Positions 27,103 through 36,453 of a stretch of DNA of 64,000 nt are shown here, one piece after another (position 1 is the first letter of the stretch; every line of letters begins with the position of its first letter). Both the position numbers and the translations under genes were made by a program. Below the pieces are notes generated by a model, which searched no databases, was not told the origin of the DNA, and saw only the letters and a program-made list of their open reading frames with translations. This stretch comes from JALZAI01 sp038212215. Its GTDB lineage: Bacteria; Actinomycetota; Actinomycetes; Mycobacteriales; Jatrophihabitantaceae. The DNA lies in NCBI GenBank assembly GCA_038212215.1, contig JBBQUT010000010.1:68927-132926 (forward strand). Direction: 5' to 3'.

Positions 27103-28122
27103 GTGGCACAGTTGGCGCCCGTGAGAGAACGAAGTGAGCGAACCAATGTGATTGGGCTTAGCCGGTCGAACGAGCGAAGCGAGGCGGCGCAGCTACCGAG
27201 CTATGTGCATGACCACAGCCACTGGCTGATCCAAGTCCCGATCCGGATCCTCGTCGTCATCGTGGTGGCGCTGATTCTGCGCGCGATCGCGCGCAGGATG
27301 ATCGACCGCCTGGTGCACCCGGTGCGCGGCGAGGTGCCGAGCATCCTGCGCCCGTTCAAAGAACGCGTCCAGAACAGCGGCCTGCTGGAATCCACCGGTC
27401 TGCTTTCGGAGCGGCGCGCACAGCGTGCGGCGACGATCGGCTCCCTGCTGAAATCCGCGGTGTCATTAGCGATCCTCGTGATCGCGTTCATGGTCATTCT
27501 GAACGAACTGGCGATCGATTTGGCGCCGTTCATCGCAGGCACGTCCATCGTGGGGGTGGCACTCGGCTTCGGCGCGCAGAACATCGTCAAGGACTTCCTG
27601 TCCGGGATGTTCATGATGCTCGAGGATCAGTACGGCGTCGGCGATGTCATTGACTTCGAGAAGGCGTCCGGAACCGTCGAAGCCGTGGGTCTGCGGACCA
27701 CTCGGCTGCGCGACGTGAACGGCACCGTGTGGTACGTGCGCAACGGTGAGGTCGTCCGGGTCGGCAACCAGAGCCAGGGATTCGCGCAGGTGGTGCTCGA
27801 CGTGCCGTTGGACGCGCTCGCGGACGTGACCGCCGCGTCCGCCGCGATGCTGGACGAGGCGCAGCGGATGCGAGCAGCCGACGAGTGGAGTGCGCATTTC
27901 CTCAGCGATCCGGAGATGCAGGGTGTCGAGTCGATGACCCGTGAGGAGACGGTGGTGCGGATGGTCGTGCGCACCCGCCCCGGTGAGCAGTTCCGAATCG
28001 CGCGGGAACTGCGCCAGCGGGTCCGGGGCCGCCTGGACGAACTGCACATTGCAGCGTCAGAGATCTCGGCGCCAGAGCCGTCCAGCAGCGCGAGCGCGCC
28101 AGGGACCCAGCCCGCGCAATAG
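27103..28122 (+). CDS. Mechanosensitive ion channel, MscS family
   Basis: 339 residues. Three hydrophobic segments are seen: LIQVPIRILVVIVVALIL, SAVSLAILVIAFMVILNELA and the pore-lining Gly/Ala-rich FIAGTSIVGVALGFGAQNIV, followed by the FMMLEDQYGVGDVIDF signature and the cytoplasmic beta/vestibule domain. It opens on membrane tension to release solutes. The first 30 residues are encoded by a short repetitive GC-rich segment (ERSERTN, NERSEAAQ) and the true start may lie later. It ends with a Ser/Ala/Pro tail. Confidence 0.9.
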   Translation: MAQLAPVRERSERTNVIGLSRSNERSEAAQLPSYVHDHSHWLIQVPIRILVVIVVALILRAIARRMIDRLVHPVRGEVPSILRPFKERVQNSGLLESTGLLSERRAQRAATIGSLLKSAVSLAILVIAFMVILNELAIDLAPFIAGTSIVGVALGFGAQNIVKDFLSGMFMMLEDQYGVGDVIDFEKASGTVEAVGLRTTRLRDVNGTVWYVRNGEVVRVGNQSQGFAQVVLDVPLDALADVTAASAAMLDEAQRMRAADEWSAHFLSDPEMQGVESMTREETVVRMVVRTRPGEQFRIARELRQRVRGRLDELHIAASEISAPEPSSSASAPGTQPAQ

Positions 28123-28140
28123 CTTTATCGCACTGCCGTC

Positions 28141-29550
28141 CTATTTCAGCGCCAGCAGCGCCTCGAGCAGCGCACGATGCAGCGTCGGGAAGGCGTAGTG
28201 CATCGTGAGCAGCGTCCTCGTCGGCACGGCCGCGTGGACAGCGACGCTGAGCATCCCGAGCAACTCCCCACCGTGCGGAGCCACCACGGTCGCACCGACC
28301 AGCACGCCGCGGTCAGCATCCTCGACGATCTTGAAAAATCCGTCGTTGCCGGGGCCGTAAATCCAGCCGCGGCTGTTGGACGCAATCTGCTGCACGCCGG
28401 TGCGGACAGTGAGCCCGGCGGCGCGCGCCTGCGCCTCGCTCATCCCGACCCGGCCGACCTCGGGATCGGTGAAGGTTGCCCAGGCCAGTGCGTGATAGCC
28501 GCCGAAGGACTCCTCGTTGCCGAGCAGGTGCGCCGCGAGAACGCGGGCCTGCCATACCGCGACATGGGTGAACTGGCCATGCCCGGCGACGTCACCGAGG
28601 GCGAAGACGCCGTCGAGGGTGCTCCCGTCGTGCCGGACGGCCATGTGGTCATCGACGTCGAGAGAACGCGCTTTCGGGTCGAGTCCGATGCTCTCCAAAC
28701 CGATGTCGTCGAGGTTGGGTTTGCGCCCGGCCGCGACAAGTACCCGTTCGGCGGTGCGGCTCGAGCCGTCGGCCAAGCTCACCTGCACACCCTCGCCGCC
28801 ACTGGCGAGCTTGCTGACCCCGACGCCCCAGAGCACGTCGATGCCCTCCCGCGCAAACACCGCCGCGATCACCTCTGCTGCTTCGGGCTCCTCCGGTCCG
28901 AGGATGCGGGGGGCGCCTTCGATTACGGTGACCTTCGTGCCGAATCGCGCGAACGCCTGCGCCTGCTCGCAACCGATCGCACCGCCGCCGATCACGATCA
29001 GCGAGGCCGGCGCGATCTCGGCGCGCACCGACTGGCGGTTGGTCCACACCGGACCGTCCTGACTGTTGTCGAGATCGGCGAGCCCTTCGATCGGCGGCAG
29101 CGCCGGCGCCGTGCCGGTCGCGATCACGACCCGGCGGCTGCGGTAGCGCTGCCCATCCACCTCCACGCGAAGGTGGCCGTCGTCGTCGCGGCCGGCGAAG
29201 CGGCCTGCGCCGCGCAGGAACGTGCCACCCGCCTTCTCAAACCGCTCCACGGCAACGCGGTCGTCCCAGTCATCGGTTGCCTCGTCACGTATCCGGCTGT
29301 GGACGGGCGCGAAGTCCGGGTGCACCGTCGCAGTGCCGGACATGCCGTCCACCCGCCGCGCATCGGTGAGCAATTCGGCACCGCGAAGCATCATCTTCGA
29401 CGGGATACATCCGAAGTACGGGCACTCGCCGCCGACGAGGCGCGGTTCGACACCGAGCACCGTCCAGCCGGCGCCCGCAAGGGATTCGGCGACGGCCTCG
29501 CCGCCGGGGCCGAGGCCGAGAACGATGATGTCGAGGTCCTTCGTCGCCAT
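28141..29550 (-). CDS. FAD-dependent pyridine nucleotide-disulfide oxidoreductase
   Basis: 469 residues of the class I disulfide reductase family. FAD-binding IVLGLGPGGEAVAESLAGAG at the N-terminus, redox-active cysteines in GGECPYFGCIPSK near residue 45, NAD(P)-binding VIGGGAIGCEQAQAFARFG near 170, the second FAD contact GVFALGDVAGHGQFTHVA, and the dimer-interface HYAFPTLHRALLEAL. It is not a typical lipoamide dehydrogenase (different cysteine context) and could reduce a disulfide such as mycothione. It is divergent from glbO with only 27 bases between the starts. Confidence 0.85.
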   Translation of the reverse strand: MATKDLDIIVLGLGPGGEAVAESLAGAGWTVLGVEPRLVGGECPYFGCIPSKMMLRGAELLTDARRVDGMSGTATVHPDFAPVHSRIRDEATDDWDDRVAVERFEKAGGTFLRGAGRFAGRDDDGHLRVEVDGQRYRSRRVVIATGTAPALPPIEGLADLDNSQDGPVWTNRQSVRAEIAPASLIVIGGGAIGCEQAQAFARFGTKVTVIEGAPRILGPEEPEAAEVIAAVFAREGIDVLWGVGVSKLASGGEGVQVSLADGSSRTAERVLVAAGRKPNLDDIGLESIGLDPKARSLDVDDHMAVRHDGSTLDGVFALGDVAGHGQFTHVAVWQARVLAAHLLGNEESFGGYHALAWATFTDPEVGRVGMSEAQARAAGLTVRTGVQQIASNSRGWIYGPGNDGFFKIVEDADRGVLVGATVVAPHGGELLGMLSVAVHAAVPTRTLLTMHYAFPTLHRALLEALLALK

Positions 29551-29577
29551 GGCTAGAAGGTACGGGAGACTGGACGG

Positions 29578-29994
29578 GTGCCTGCCGACCCGTCCGCCGA
29601 TCGCGCGAGCCCCGATCATCTGGTGACGTTCTACGAAGCTGCCGGTGGCGAGGAGACGTTCCGCACGATCGTCGAGCACTTCTACGCGGGGGTCGCCGCC
29701 GATCCGGTACTGCGCTCGCTGTATCCGGAGGATGACCTCGGGCCGGCCGCCGAACGGCTGCGAATGTTTTTGATCCAGTACTGGGGCGGCCCGAGCACGT
29801 ACAGCCGAGAGCGCGGCCATCCCCGGCTGCGGATGCGCCACGCGCCGTTCGCGATCAACGAGGCGGCGCGGGACGCGTGGCTGCGACACATGCGCGCTGC
29901 GGTGGATTGCGCGCACCTACCCGCGGATCTCGACGCGACGCTGTGGGGTTATCTGAGCGCGGCGGCGGAGTCGATGCGCAACGTCCCTGGGTAG
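29578..29994 (+). CDS. glbO: Truncated haemoglobin, group II (GlbO)
   Basis: 138 residues. TFRTIVEHFYAGVAADPVLR carries the B-helix region with the Tyr, the Trp and His-bearing GHPRLRMRHAPFAI contains the proximal F8 histidine, and DAWLRHMRAAVD includes the group II Trp G8. TrHbO proteins bind oxygen and detoxify peroxide or NO. GTG start with GGGAG upstream. It is the first gene of a pair with the alpha-glucosidase 18 bases downstream, as in mycobacteria (Rv2470-Rv2471). Confidence 0.93.
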   Translation: MPADPSADRASPDHLVTFYEAAGGEETFRTIVEHFYAGVAADPVLRSLYPEDDLGPAAERLRMFLIQYWGGPSTYSRERGHPRLRMRHAPFAINEAARDAWLRHMRAAVDCAHLPADLDATLWGYLSAAAESMRNVPG

Positions 29995-30012
29995 GCGATT
30001 ACGATCGTTGAC

Positions 30013-31593
30013 GTGGCTACAAGCGCTTCCGGAACGCCCTGGTGGGCTTCGGCGGTCTTCTATCAGGTGTATCCCCGCAGTTTCGCGGACGGGAACGGCG
30101 ACGGTACCGGTGACCTGATCGGTCTTCGGCAACGCCTAGATCACCTGGTCGACCTTGGCATCGACGCGATCTGGATCTCGCCGTTCTATCGCTCGCCGAT
30201 GGCCGACGGCGGCTACGACGTTTCCGATCCGTGTGATGTCGACCCATTGTTCGGCACCCTGGACGACTTCGACCAGCTGCTCGCGGCGGCGCACGAACGC
30301 GGCGTGAAGGTCACCGTGGACATCGTTCCCAACCACTTCTCCGACCAGCACCCGTGGTTCACCGAGGCACTGGCCGCCGCGCCCGGCTCGCCGCAACGAG
30401 CTCGGTTCATCTTCCGGACGGGGCGCGGCGAGAACGGGGAATTGCCGCCCAACAACTGGCCGTCCCAGTTCGGGGGCCCGGCCTGGGCGAGGGTGCCTGA
30501 CGGCGAGTGGTACATGCACCTGTTCGCTCCCGAACAGCCCGACTTGGACTGGTCGAACCCCGAGGTGCCGGCAGAGTTCGAGCGGGTGATGCGGTTCTGG
30601 CTCGACCGTGGCGTCGACGGCTTCCGCGTCGACGTAGGCCAGGGCCTGGCCAAGCCCCCGGGTTTGCCGGACATGGATCTTTCACGCATCGAGATTGTCG
30701 GCGAGGCGTCGATGCCCTCGCCCGCCGACCTGCGCTGGGACCGCGACGGCGTGCACGAGCACCACCGGGGCTTCCGCCGCGTCCTGGACTCCTACCCAGG
30801 CGACCGGATGGCCGTTGGCGAGGTGTGGGCCAGTGACGACGAACGACTCGCGCGCTACGTTCGCCCGGACGAGCTGAACCTCGCGTTCAACTTCGACCTG
30901 AGCGTCGCCATGTGGGACGCCGACTCGCTACGCAAGGCGATCGAGTCGTCGATGACGTCGATGGCAGCCGTCGGGGCACCCTGCACCTGGGTGCTCGGCA
31001 ATCACGACATCGTCCGGCCGGTGACGCGCTACGGCGGCGGCCCAGCCGGGGTAGCGCGGGCCCGGGCGGCCGCGCTAATCGAGCTGTCGCTCCCAGGCGC
31101 CGTCTACATCTACAACGGCGACGAGCTCGGACTGGCGAACGTGGAGTTGCCCGACGATGCTCTCCTGGACCCGACCTGGAAGCGCAGCGGGCACACGGTG
31201 CGCGGCCGGGACGGCGAGCGGGTGCCGCTGCCGTGGTCTGGCACGTCGCCGCCGTACGGCTTCACCACTGGGTCGTCGACCTGGCTGCCGATGCCCGCGG
31301 AGTGGGCGGCGAGCACGGTTGCCGCGCAGGACGGCGATCCGGTTTCGACCCTGAACCTCTTCCGGTCGGCGATCGGGCTACGCCGAAACGTCGCCGAGTT
31401 CGCGAGCGAGCCTGTCGAATGGATCGACGGCGGACCGGACACGCTGGCCTACCGCCGGGGCGGCGTCGAAGTGCTGGTCAACGTCGGTTCCGCCCCGCTG
31501 TCGCTGCCGGCCGGCGAGGTGCTGCTCGCGTCCGGACCACTCGGCGATGCAACGTTGCCCGCGGACACTGCGGTCTGGATGCGAACCGGCTGA
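30013..31593 (+). CDS. Alpha-glucosidase, glycoside hydrolase family 13
   Basis: 526 residues. A retaining GH13 enzyme: AVFYQVYPRSFADGNGDGTG at the start, VTVDIVPNHFSDQHPWF, the nucleophile in GFRVDVGQG near residue 202, the acid/base Glu in VGEVWASD near 268 and the third carboxylate in VLGNHDIVRPV near 330. It hydrolyses alpha-1,4/1,6 glucosides of small oligosaccharides; no signal peptide, so cytoplasmic. It follows glbO closely; M. tuberculosis Rv2471 (aglA) is the expected counterpart. Confidence 0.92.
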   Translation: MATSASGTPWWASAVFYQVYPRSFADGNGDGTGDLIGLRQRLDHLVDLGIDAIWISPFYRSPMADGGYDVSDPCDVDPLFGTLDDFDQLLAAAHERGVKVTVDIVPNHFSDQHPWFTEALAAAPGSPQRARFIFRTGRGENGELPPNNWPSQFGGPAWARVPDGEWYMHLFAPEQPDLDWSNPEVPAEFERVMRFWLDRGVDGFRVDVGQGLAKPPGLPDMDLSRIEIVGEASMPSPADLRWDRDGVHEHHRGFRRVLDSYPGDRMAVGEVWASDDERLARYVRPDELNLAFNFDLSVAMWDADSLRKAIESSMTSMAAVGAPCTWVLGNHDIVRPVTRYGGGPAGVARARAAALIELSLPGAVYIYNGDELGLANVELPDDALLDPTWKRSGHTVRGRDGERVPLPWSGTSPPYGFTTGSSTWLPMPAEWAASTVAAQDGDPVSTLNLFRSAIGLRRNVAEFASEPVEWIDGGPDTLAYRRGGVEVLVNVGSAPLSLPAGEVLLASGPLGDATLPADTAVWMRTG

Positions 31594-31611
31594 GCGTTCC
31601 CAGGCGGCGCG

Positions 31612-32250
31612 TCAGAGCACGGCGAGGCCGAAGCCAGGCCGCTCGGCATAGACCGAGCCGTACTCGGCAGCAACCCGGGTCCAGCGTCCGACCGAATCCA
31701 GCGCGACGTGCGAGTCCCGCGGCAGGAAGCCGAGCCGCGTCAGCGCGCTGAGCGTGCGCAGCGCGACCGACGCGGTGCGCCCGGCATCGTCGGACGCCGT
31801 CAGCACGATCGAATCGAGCAGCGCATCGGCGACGGCAGCACGCGGCTGGGCGCCGGGGACGCCGTCGCGCACCGCCGCGTTCTGCAGCGTCAAGGCCCCA
31901 GTACGGACTAGCTCGCGCACCACACTGTCCGGCACGGTGTCGACGCGGTGCCAGCCATGCGCGGGCGGAAGGGCGCTACGCCATTCTGTGTCCCGGGCAG
32001 CCGGCTCGGCGGCGCCCGCAACGTCGAGCCATTCGAGCAGCTCCGACGCGCGAACCGTGACGTCGATCTTGGCCCCGTCGCGCTCGAGTGCGATCGTTCG
32101 CGCGGCAAGGACGCCGAACGGCAGCCGGACCAGCAGCGAGAGGCGGCCATCGACCGAGCGCACCCGCACGAGTGCGCCAGGGTCCAGCGACAGCGCCCGG
32201 CGAGCGAGCGGGGCAAGCTCGCGCAGGCTATCGCGCTCGACGCCGATCAC
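31612..32250 (-). CDS. Conserved hypothetical protein (Rv2474c position)
   Basis: 212 residues with no motif I recognise. Features seen: VRVRSVDGRLSLLVRLPFGV at the N-terminus, predicted beta and helix mix, Trp-rich TEWRSALPPAHGWHRVDTVP mid-protein and an Ala-rich C-terminal half. Its ATG overlaps the stop of the thioesterase gene in an ATGA junction, so it is made with it. It occupies the place of Rv2474c in the mycobacterial order. Soluble; function unknown. Confidence 0.75.
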   Translation of the reverse strand: MIGVERDSLRELAPLARRALSLDPGALVRVRSVDGRLSLLVRLPFGVLAARTIALERDGAKIDVTVRASELLEWLDVAGAAEPAARDTEWRSALPPAHGWHRVDTVPDSVVRELVRTGALTLQNAAVRDGVPGAQPRAAVADALLDSIVLTASDDAGRTASVALRTLSALTRLGFLPRDSHVALDSVGRWTRVAAEYGSVYAERPGFGLAVL

Positions 32251-32642
32251 TTCTCATCCGCGAAGCCGGCCAGGATGGCGCGCTCCTCGTCGGTGATCCG
32301 TCGAGGACGGTCGGTGTCGAAGTCGAAGGTGACGCACAGCGTCGCTGCGCGTGCCGCCAGGCGTTCACCGTCGAAAATCTCATACCGCACCGTGAACCGG
32401 GCCCCGCCGACCTTCTCGCTCCACAATTCCAGGCGGAGCGGCTCGGGGTGGTACACGATCGGGTGCAGGTAGTCGATCTCGTGCCGGGAGATGACCGTGC
32501 CGTCGGAGAATCCATTGTGCCGAAAGAAGAACATCGCCACGCGTGCCTGCTCCAGATAGGCGAGGTACGCGGCGTTGTTGACATGCCGGAAGGCATCCAT
32601 ATCCGACCAGCGCATATGCACCTCGTGCACGAACCTCGCCAT
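32247..32642 (-). CDS. Acyl-CoA thioesterase (hotdog fold)
   Basis: 131 residues of the 4HBT family. MRWSDMDAFRHVNNAAYLAY is the active-site loop with the catalytic Asp of the 4-hydroxybenzoyl-CoA type (DxxxHVNN), followed by LEQARVAMFF. It hydrolyses an acyl-CoA to the free acid; the acyl group is unknown. It is coupled to the downstream hypothetical gene and lies 11 bases after ettA on the same strand. Confidence 0.88.
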   Translation of the reverse strand: MARFVHEVHMRWSDMDAFRHVNNAAYLAYLEQARVAMFFFRHNGFSDGTVISRHEIDYLHPIVYHPEPLRLELWSEKVGGARFTVRYEIFDGERLAARAATLCVTFDFDTDRPRRITDEERAILAGFADEK

Positions 32643-32653
32643 CTCGCGCGAGC

Positions 32654-34336
32654 TCAGTCGCGGGTGAGCTTGCGGTGGGTGACGGCATGTGGACGCGCAG
32701 CGTCCGCGCCCAGGCGCTCGATCTTGTTCCTTTCGTAGGAGTCGAAGTTGCCCTCGAACCAGAACCACCTCGCGCTGTTGGTGTCGTCACCCTCCCAGGC
32801 CAGAATGTGCGTCGCGGTGCGATCCAGGAACCACCGGTCGTGACTGGTGATCACGGCGCAGCCTGGGAAGTTCAACAGCGCGTTCTCCAGCGAGCCCAGG
32901 GTCTCGACGTCCAGGTCGTTGGTGGGCTCGTCCAGCAGCAGCAGGTTGCCGCCTTCCTTGAGCGTAAGGGCCAGGTTCAAGCGGTTTCGCTCCCCACCGG
33001 AGAGCACACCAGCCGGCTTCTGCTGGTCGGGGCCCTTGAATCCAAACGCCGAGACGTAGGCCCGCGACGGCATTTCGACGTTGCCCACGTTGATGTAGTC
33101 CAGACCGTCGGAAACGACCTCGAACAGCGTTTTCTTCGCGTCGATGCCACCACGGTTCTGATCGACATAGCTGATCTTGACGGTCTCGCCGATGTGCAAC
33201 TCGCCGGCGTCGGGCTGTTCCGTTCCAATGATCATCTTGAACAGAGTGGTCTTGCCGACACCGTTCGGTCCGATCACGCCGACGATGCCGCCACGGGGCA
33301 AGGAAAAGGAGAGATCCTTCATCAGCAGCTCGCCGTCGAAGCCCTTGTCCAGGTGACTCGCCTCGACCACGACGGTGCCCAGTCGCGGCCCTGGCGGGAT
33401 CTGGATCTCGTCGAAGTCGAGCTTGCGGGTGCGTTCGGCCTCAGTCGCCATCTCCTCGTAGCGCGCCAGCCGGGACTTGCTCTTGGCCTGGCGACCTTTC
33501 GCGTTCTGCCGTACCCAGTCCAGCTCGTCGGCCAGGCGCTTCTGCAGCTTCACGTCCTTCTTGCCCTGAACGGCCAGGCGCGCCCCTTTCTTCTCCAGAT
33601 ACGTGGAGTAGTTGCCCTCGTACGGGTAAGCCCGGCCGCGATCCAGTTCCAGGATCCATTCCGCCACGTTGTCCAGGAAGTACCGGTCGTGCGTGACGGC
33701 GAGAATCGTTCCCGGGTAGCGCGCCAGGTGCTGCTCGAGCCACTGCACCGACTCGGCGTCGAGATGGTTGGTCGGCTCGTCGAGCAGCAGCAGATCAGGC
33801 TGCTCGAGCAGCAGCTTGCACAGCGCCACGCGGCGCCGCTCACCGCCGGACAGGTGCGTGACCCGCTCGTCACCGGGCGGGCAACGCAGCGCGTCCATCG
33901 CCTGCTCGATGCGACTGTCGAGTTCCCAACCTTCCGCGTGCTCGATCTTCTCCATCAGATCGCCCTGCTCAGCGAGCAGGCTGTCGAAGTCGGCATCGGG
34001 CTCCCCCATCGCAGCCGATACCTGCTCGAAGCGGGCCAGCGTGGCACGAAGTTCAGCTACCGCATCCTCGACATTCCCGCGCACCGTCTTGGTCTCGTCG
34101 AGCGCCGGTTCCTGCTGCAGCAGCCCGACGGTCGCTCCCGCGGCCAGCGTCGCGTCACCGTTTGAGGCATGGTCCATTCCTGCCATGATCTTGAGCACGC
34201 TGGACTTGCCCGCGCCGTTCGGGCCGACCACGCCGATCTTCGCTCCCGGCAGGAACGACAGGGTGACATCGTCCAGAATTACCTTGTCGCCGTGCGCCTT
34301 GCGCACCTTGTACATCGTGTAGATGAACTGAGCCAC
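32654..34336 (-). CDS. ettA: ABC-F protein, energy-dependent translational throttle EttA
   Basis: 560 residues, two ABC ATPase domains and no membrane segment. Walker A GPNGAGKSSVL and GPNGVGKTTLF, signature LSGGERRRVAL and LSGGERNRLNL, and Walker B LLLLDEPTNHLDAE and LLLLDEPTNDLDVE are complete. The arm insert and the charged inter-domain linker (KLQKRLADELDWVRQNAKGR) are the EttA-type ribosome contacts. It binds the ribosomal E site and adjusts early elongation to ATP level. Rv2477c is the counterpart. First gene of the run to the thioesterase and hypothetical gene. Confidence 0.95.
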   Translation of the reverse strand: MAQFIYTMYKVRKAHGDKVILDDVTLSFLPGAKIGVVGPNGAGKSSVLKIMAGMDHASNGDATLAAGATVGLLQQEPALDETKTVRGNVEDAVAELRATLARFEQVSAAMGEPDADFDSLLAEQGDLMEKIEHAEGWELDSRIEQAMDALRCPPGDERVTHLSGGERRRVALCKLLLEQPDLLLLDEPTNHLDAESVQWLEQHLARYPGTILAVTHDRYFLDNVAEWILELDRGRAYPYEGNYSTYLEKKGARLAVQGKKDVKLQKRLADELDWVRQNAKGRQAKSKSRLARYEEMATEAERTRKLDFDEIQIPPGPRLGTVVVEASHLDKGFDGELLMKDLSFSLPRGGIVGVIGPNGVGKTTLFKMIIGTEQPDAGELHIGETVKISYVDQNRGGIDAKKTLFEVVSDGLDYINVGNVEMPSRAYVSAFGFKGPDQQKPAGVLSGGERNRLNLALTLKEGGNLLLLDEPTNDLDVETLGSLENALLNFPGCAVITSHDRWFLDRTATHILAWEGDDTNSARWFWFEGNFDSYERNKIERLGADAARPHAVTHRKLTRD

Positions 34337-34465
34337 GTTCCGTCCTCGCTGAACCGATACCTCGGGCCGGCAGCTGCTCGGCCCGATGTACCAGTGTCCC
34401 AGCCCGCCGCTACCCGCCGGCCCGCTACCCCGCGGATCGGCGTCGACTCACCGGGCGGGTCATCG

Positions 34466-34969
34466 CTAGCCCGCGGCGAGCAGTTCGCGCACCTCGCCGG
34501 TGTCGAGGTCGATCTCGCTGACCTCCTCGTCGTCGAGGTCGAGGTAGGCCTCGCTCTCGTCGCGCGGGATGCCTTCGACATCGAGTTCGACGTGGGCGGC
34601 GAGCGGGGGTCGAACCACCTTCTCAAAGCTCGCGACCCCGCGGGTGAGATCGTGGCCGAGAGCGACCGCTTCCAGTTCGTAGGCGGTGCGCAGCGTCTCG
34701 TTCTGCTCGTACTCACGCTGGTAGTAGCGCCCGCTGACGATGACTGGCTGCCCCTTGTGCAGCGAGTGCGCGGCGTTCTCGGCGAGTGCCCGCCAGCAGG
34801 TCACCGTCACGAACAGGGTGGCTCCGTCAACCCAAGCCGCCTGCTCCCGGTCGAAGCGGCGCGGCGTCGACGCCACGCGGAAGTTTGCGACGTAGTGCCC
34901 ACTCTTGGTCCTGCGCAGCTTCGGTGTGTCGACGAGGTTCCCGACAATCGTCATCTGGGTGTCGTTCAT
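34466..34969 (-). CDS. ssb: Single-stranded DNA-binding protein (SsbB-like)
   Basis: 167 residues. OB-fold features TIVGNLVDTPKLRRTKSGHY, NFRVASTPRRFDRE and LFVTVTCWRALAENAAHSLH are clear. It lacks the acidic DDDIPF tail of the main replicative SSB and instead ends EVRELLAAG after an acidic stretch, so it is the paralogue (Rv2478c type). AAGGGG lies nine bases before the ATG. Probable roles are recombination or sporulation-type DNA handling; inferred from the paralogue group. Confidence 0.88.
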   Translation of the reverse strand: MNDTQMTIVGNLVDTPKLRRTKSGHYVANFRVASTPRRFDREQAAWVDGATLFVTVTCWRALAENAAHSLHKGQPVIVSGRYYQREYEQNETLRTAYELEAVALGHDLTRGVASFEKVVRPPLAAHVELDVEGIPRDESEAYLDLDDEEVSEIDLDTGEVRELLAAG

Positions 34970-35129
34970 GTTCGTGCCCCTTCTCGCAATCCGGCCTCTC
35001 CGGTTCCGCCCGCGGTGGGCGGCACAGACAGCACACCGCACGGGAGCGATGGCGCGCTTGCGGATGCGTCGGACTGTGGACAAGAACCGCCTCTGGGGAC
35101 GGCGAGACCCTGTTTGTCGCAGCGGCGTG

Positions 35130-36092
35130 CTAGTGGGCGATCGCGGACGGATGCCGGAACGTGCTCCGGTAGCTCGCCGGCGAGACCCCGACGATGCGCG
35201 CGAAGTGATGGCGCAACATTGCGCCGGTGCCTATGCCGCACCGCGCGGCGATCGTGTCGATCGGGTCGTAACCTTCCTCGAGCATCCGCCGCGCCATCAG
35301 CACCCGCTGGTGCGTCAACCACAGATGCGGCGTGGTGCCGGTCTCGGCCCGAAAGCGCCGGGCGAACGTGCGGGTACTCATCGACGCCCGTCCGGCCAGG
35401 GTCTTCGCAGTGTGTTCGAGGTGCAGTTCGCCCTCGAGCATGTCCAGCAACGGCGCCAGAGTGTCGGCCTGCCGGGCGCGGATCGGCACGTCGACGTACT
35501 GCGCCTGTCCGCCGTCGCGATGCGGAGGCATGACCATCCGGCGGGCTACCTTGCGGGCGATCTCCGCACCGTGATCGGCACGGATCAGGTGCAGGCACAG
35601 ATCGAGTCCGGACGCAGTTCCGGCGGACGTGTACACCGGCCCGTCACACACGAATAGCACGTCCCGGTTGAGCCGTGCCCTCGGAAAGCGGGTGGCGAGT
35701 TCTTCGGCGTAGCGCCAGTGTGTGGTGCAGTCACGATCATCGAGTAGGCCGGCCGCGCCGAGGGTGAAGGCCCCGGAACAGACGCTCATCACCTTCGCAC
35801 CGCGATCGACGCTCTCGCGTAGCAACTGCAGCACCGGTTCGCAATGCCGGTCGCGATCGAGTTGTGCCGGGACGACCACGAGGTCGGCCGATCGGGCCCA
35901 GTCGAGGCGGTGCGGAGTGTTGATCGTGTACCCGGCCGCCGTCTGGACGCGTGGTGTCTGGGCGACGATCGCGCAGTCGTAGCGAGGCACACCTTCATCG
36001 CTGCGGTCGATGCCGAAGCCTTCCCACGCGACGCCAAGCTCGAAGGGCTGCACTCCGGGTAAGGCGAGGATGGCGACGGACCGGATCGGCAT
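35130..36092 (-). CDS. AraC-family regulator with DJ-1/PfpI N-domain
   Basis: 320 residues. The N-terminal 180 residues are a class I glutamine amidotransferase-like (DJ-1/PfpI) ligand domain with the Cys elbow SVCSGAFTLGAAGLLDDR. The C-terminal AraC DNA-binding domain shows two HTHs: TLAGRASMSTRTFARRFRAE and PIDTIAARCGIGTGAMLRHH, then HFARIVGVSPASYRSTF. Such GATase-AraC proteins often activate amino-acid or amine catabolism. The ATG at 36092 begins the domain; upstream codons are not conserved. No obvious target beside it. Confidence 0.9.
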   Translation of the reverse strand: MPIRSVAILALPGVQPFELGVAWEGFGIDRSDEGVPRYDCAIVAQTPRVQTAAGYTINTPHRLDWARSADLVVVPAQLDRDRHCEPVLQLLRESVDRGAKVMSVCSGAFTLGAAGLLDDRDCTTHWRYAEELATRFPRARLNRDVLFVCDGPVYTSAGTASGLDLCLHLIRADHGAEIARKVARRMVMPPHRDGGQAQYVDVPIRARQADTLAPLLDMLEGELHLEHTAKTLAGRASMSTRTFARRFRAETGTTPHLWLTHQRVLMARRMLEEGYDPIDTIAARCGIGTGAMLRHHFARIVGVSPASYRSTFRHPSAIAH

Positions 36093-36183
36093 CGCCTCAG
36101 CATGCCGGTCCGGTGGCAGGATATCAATGGACGTCGACAATAAGTCGCTCGCGCCGCGTCGCATTCGAGCCCATGCTTATCCC

Positions 36184-36416
<233 letters not shown>

Positions 36417-36453
36417 CCGCAACTCCCGTGCGCTCGACCGAATGGCGCCAGCG

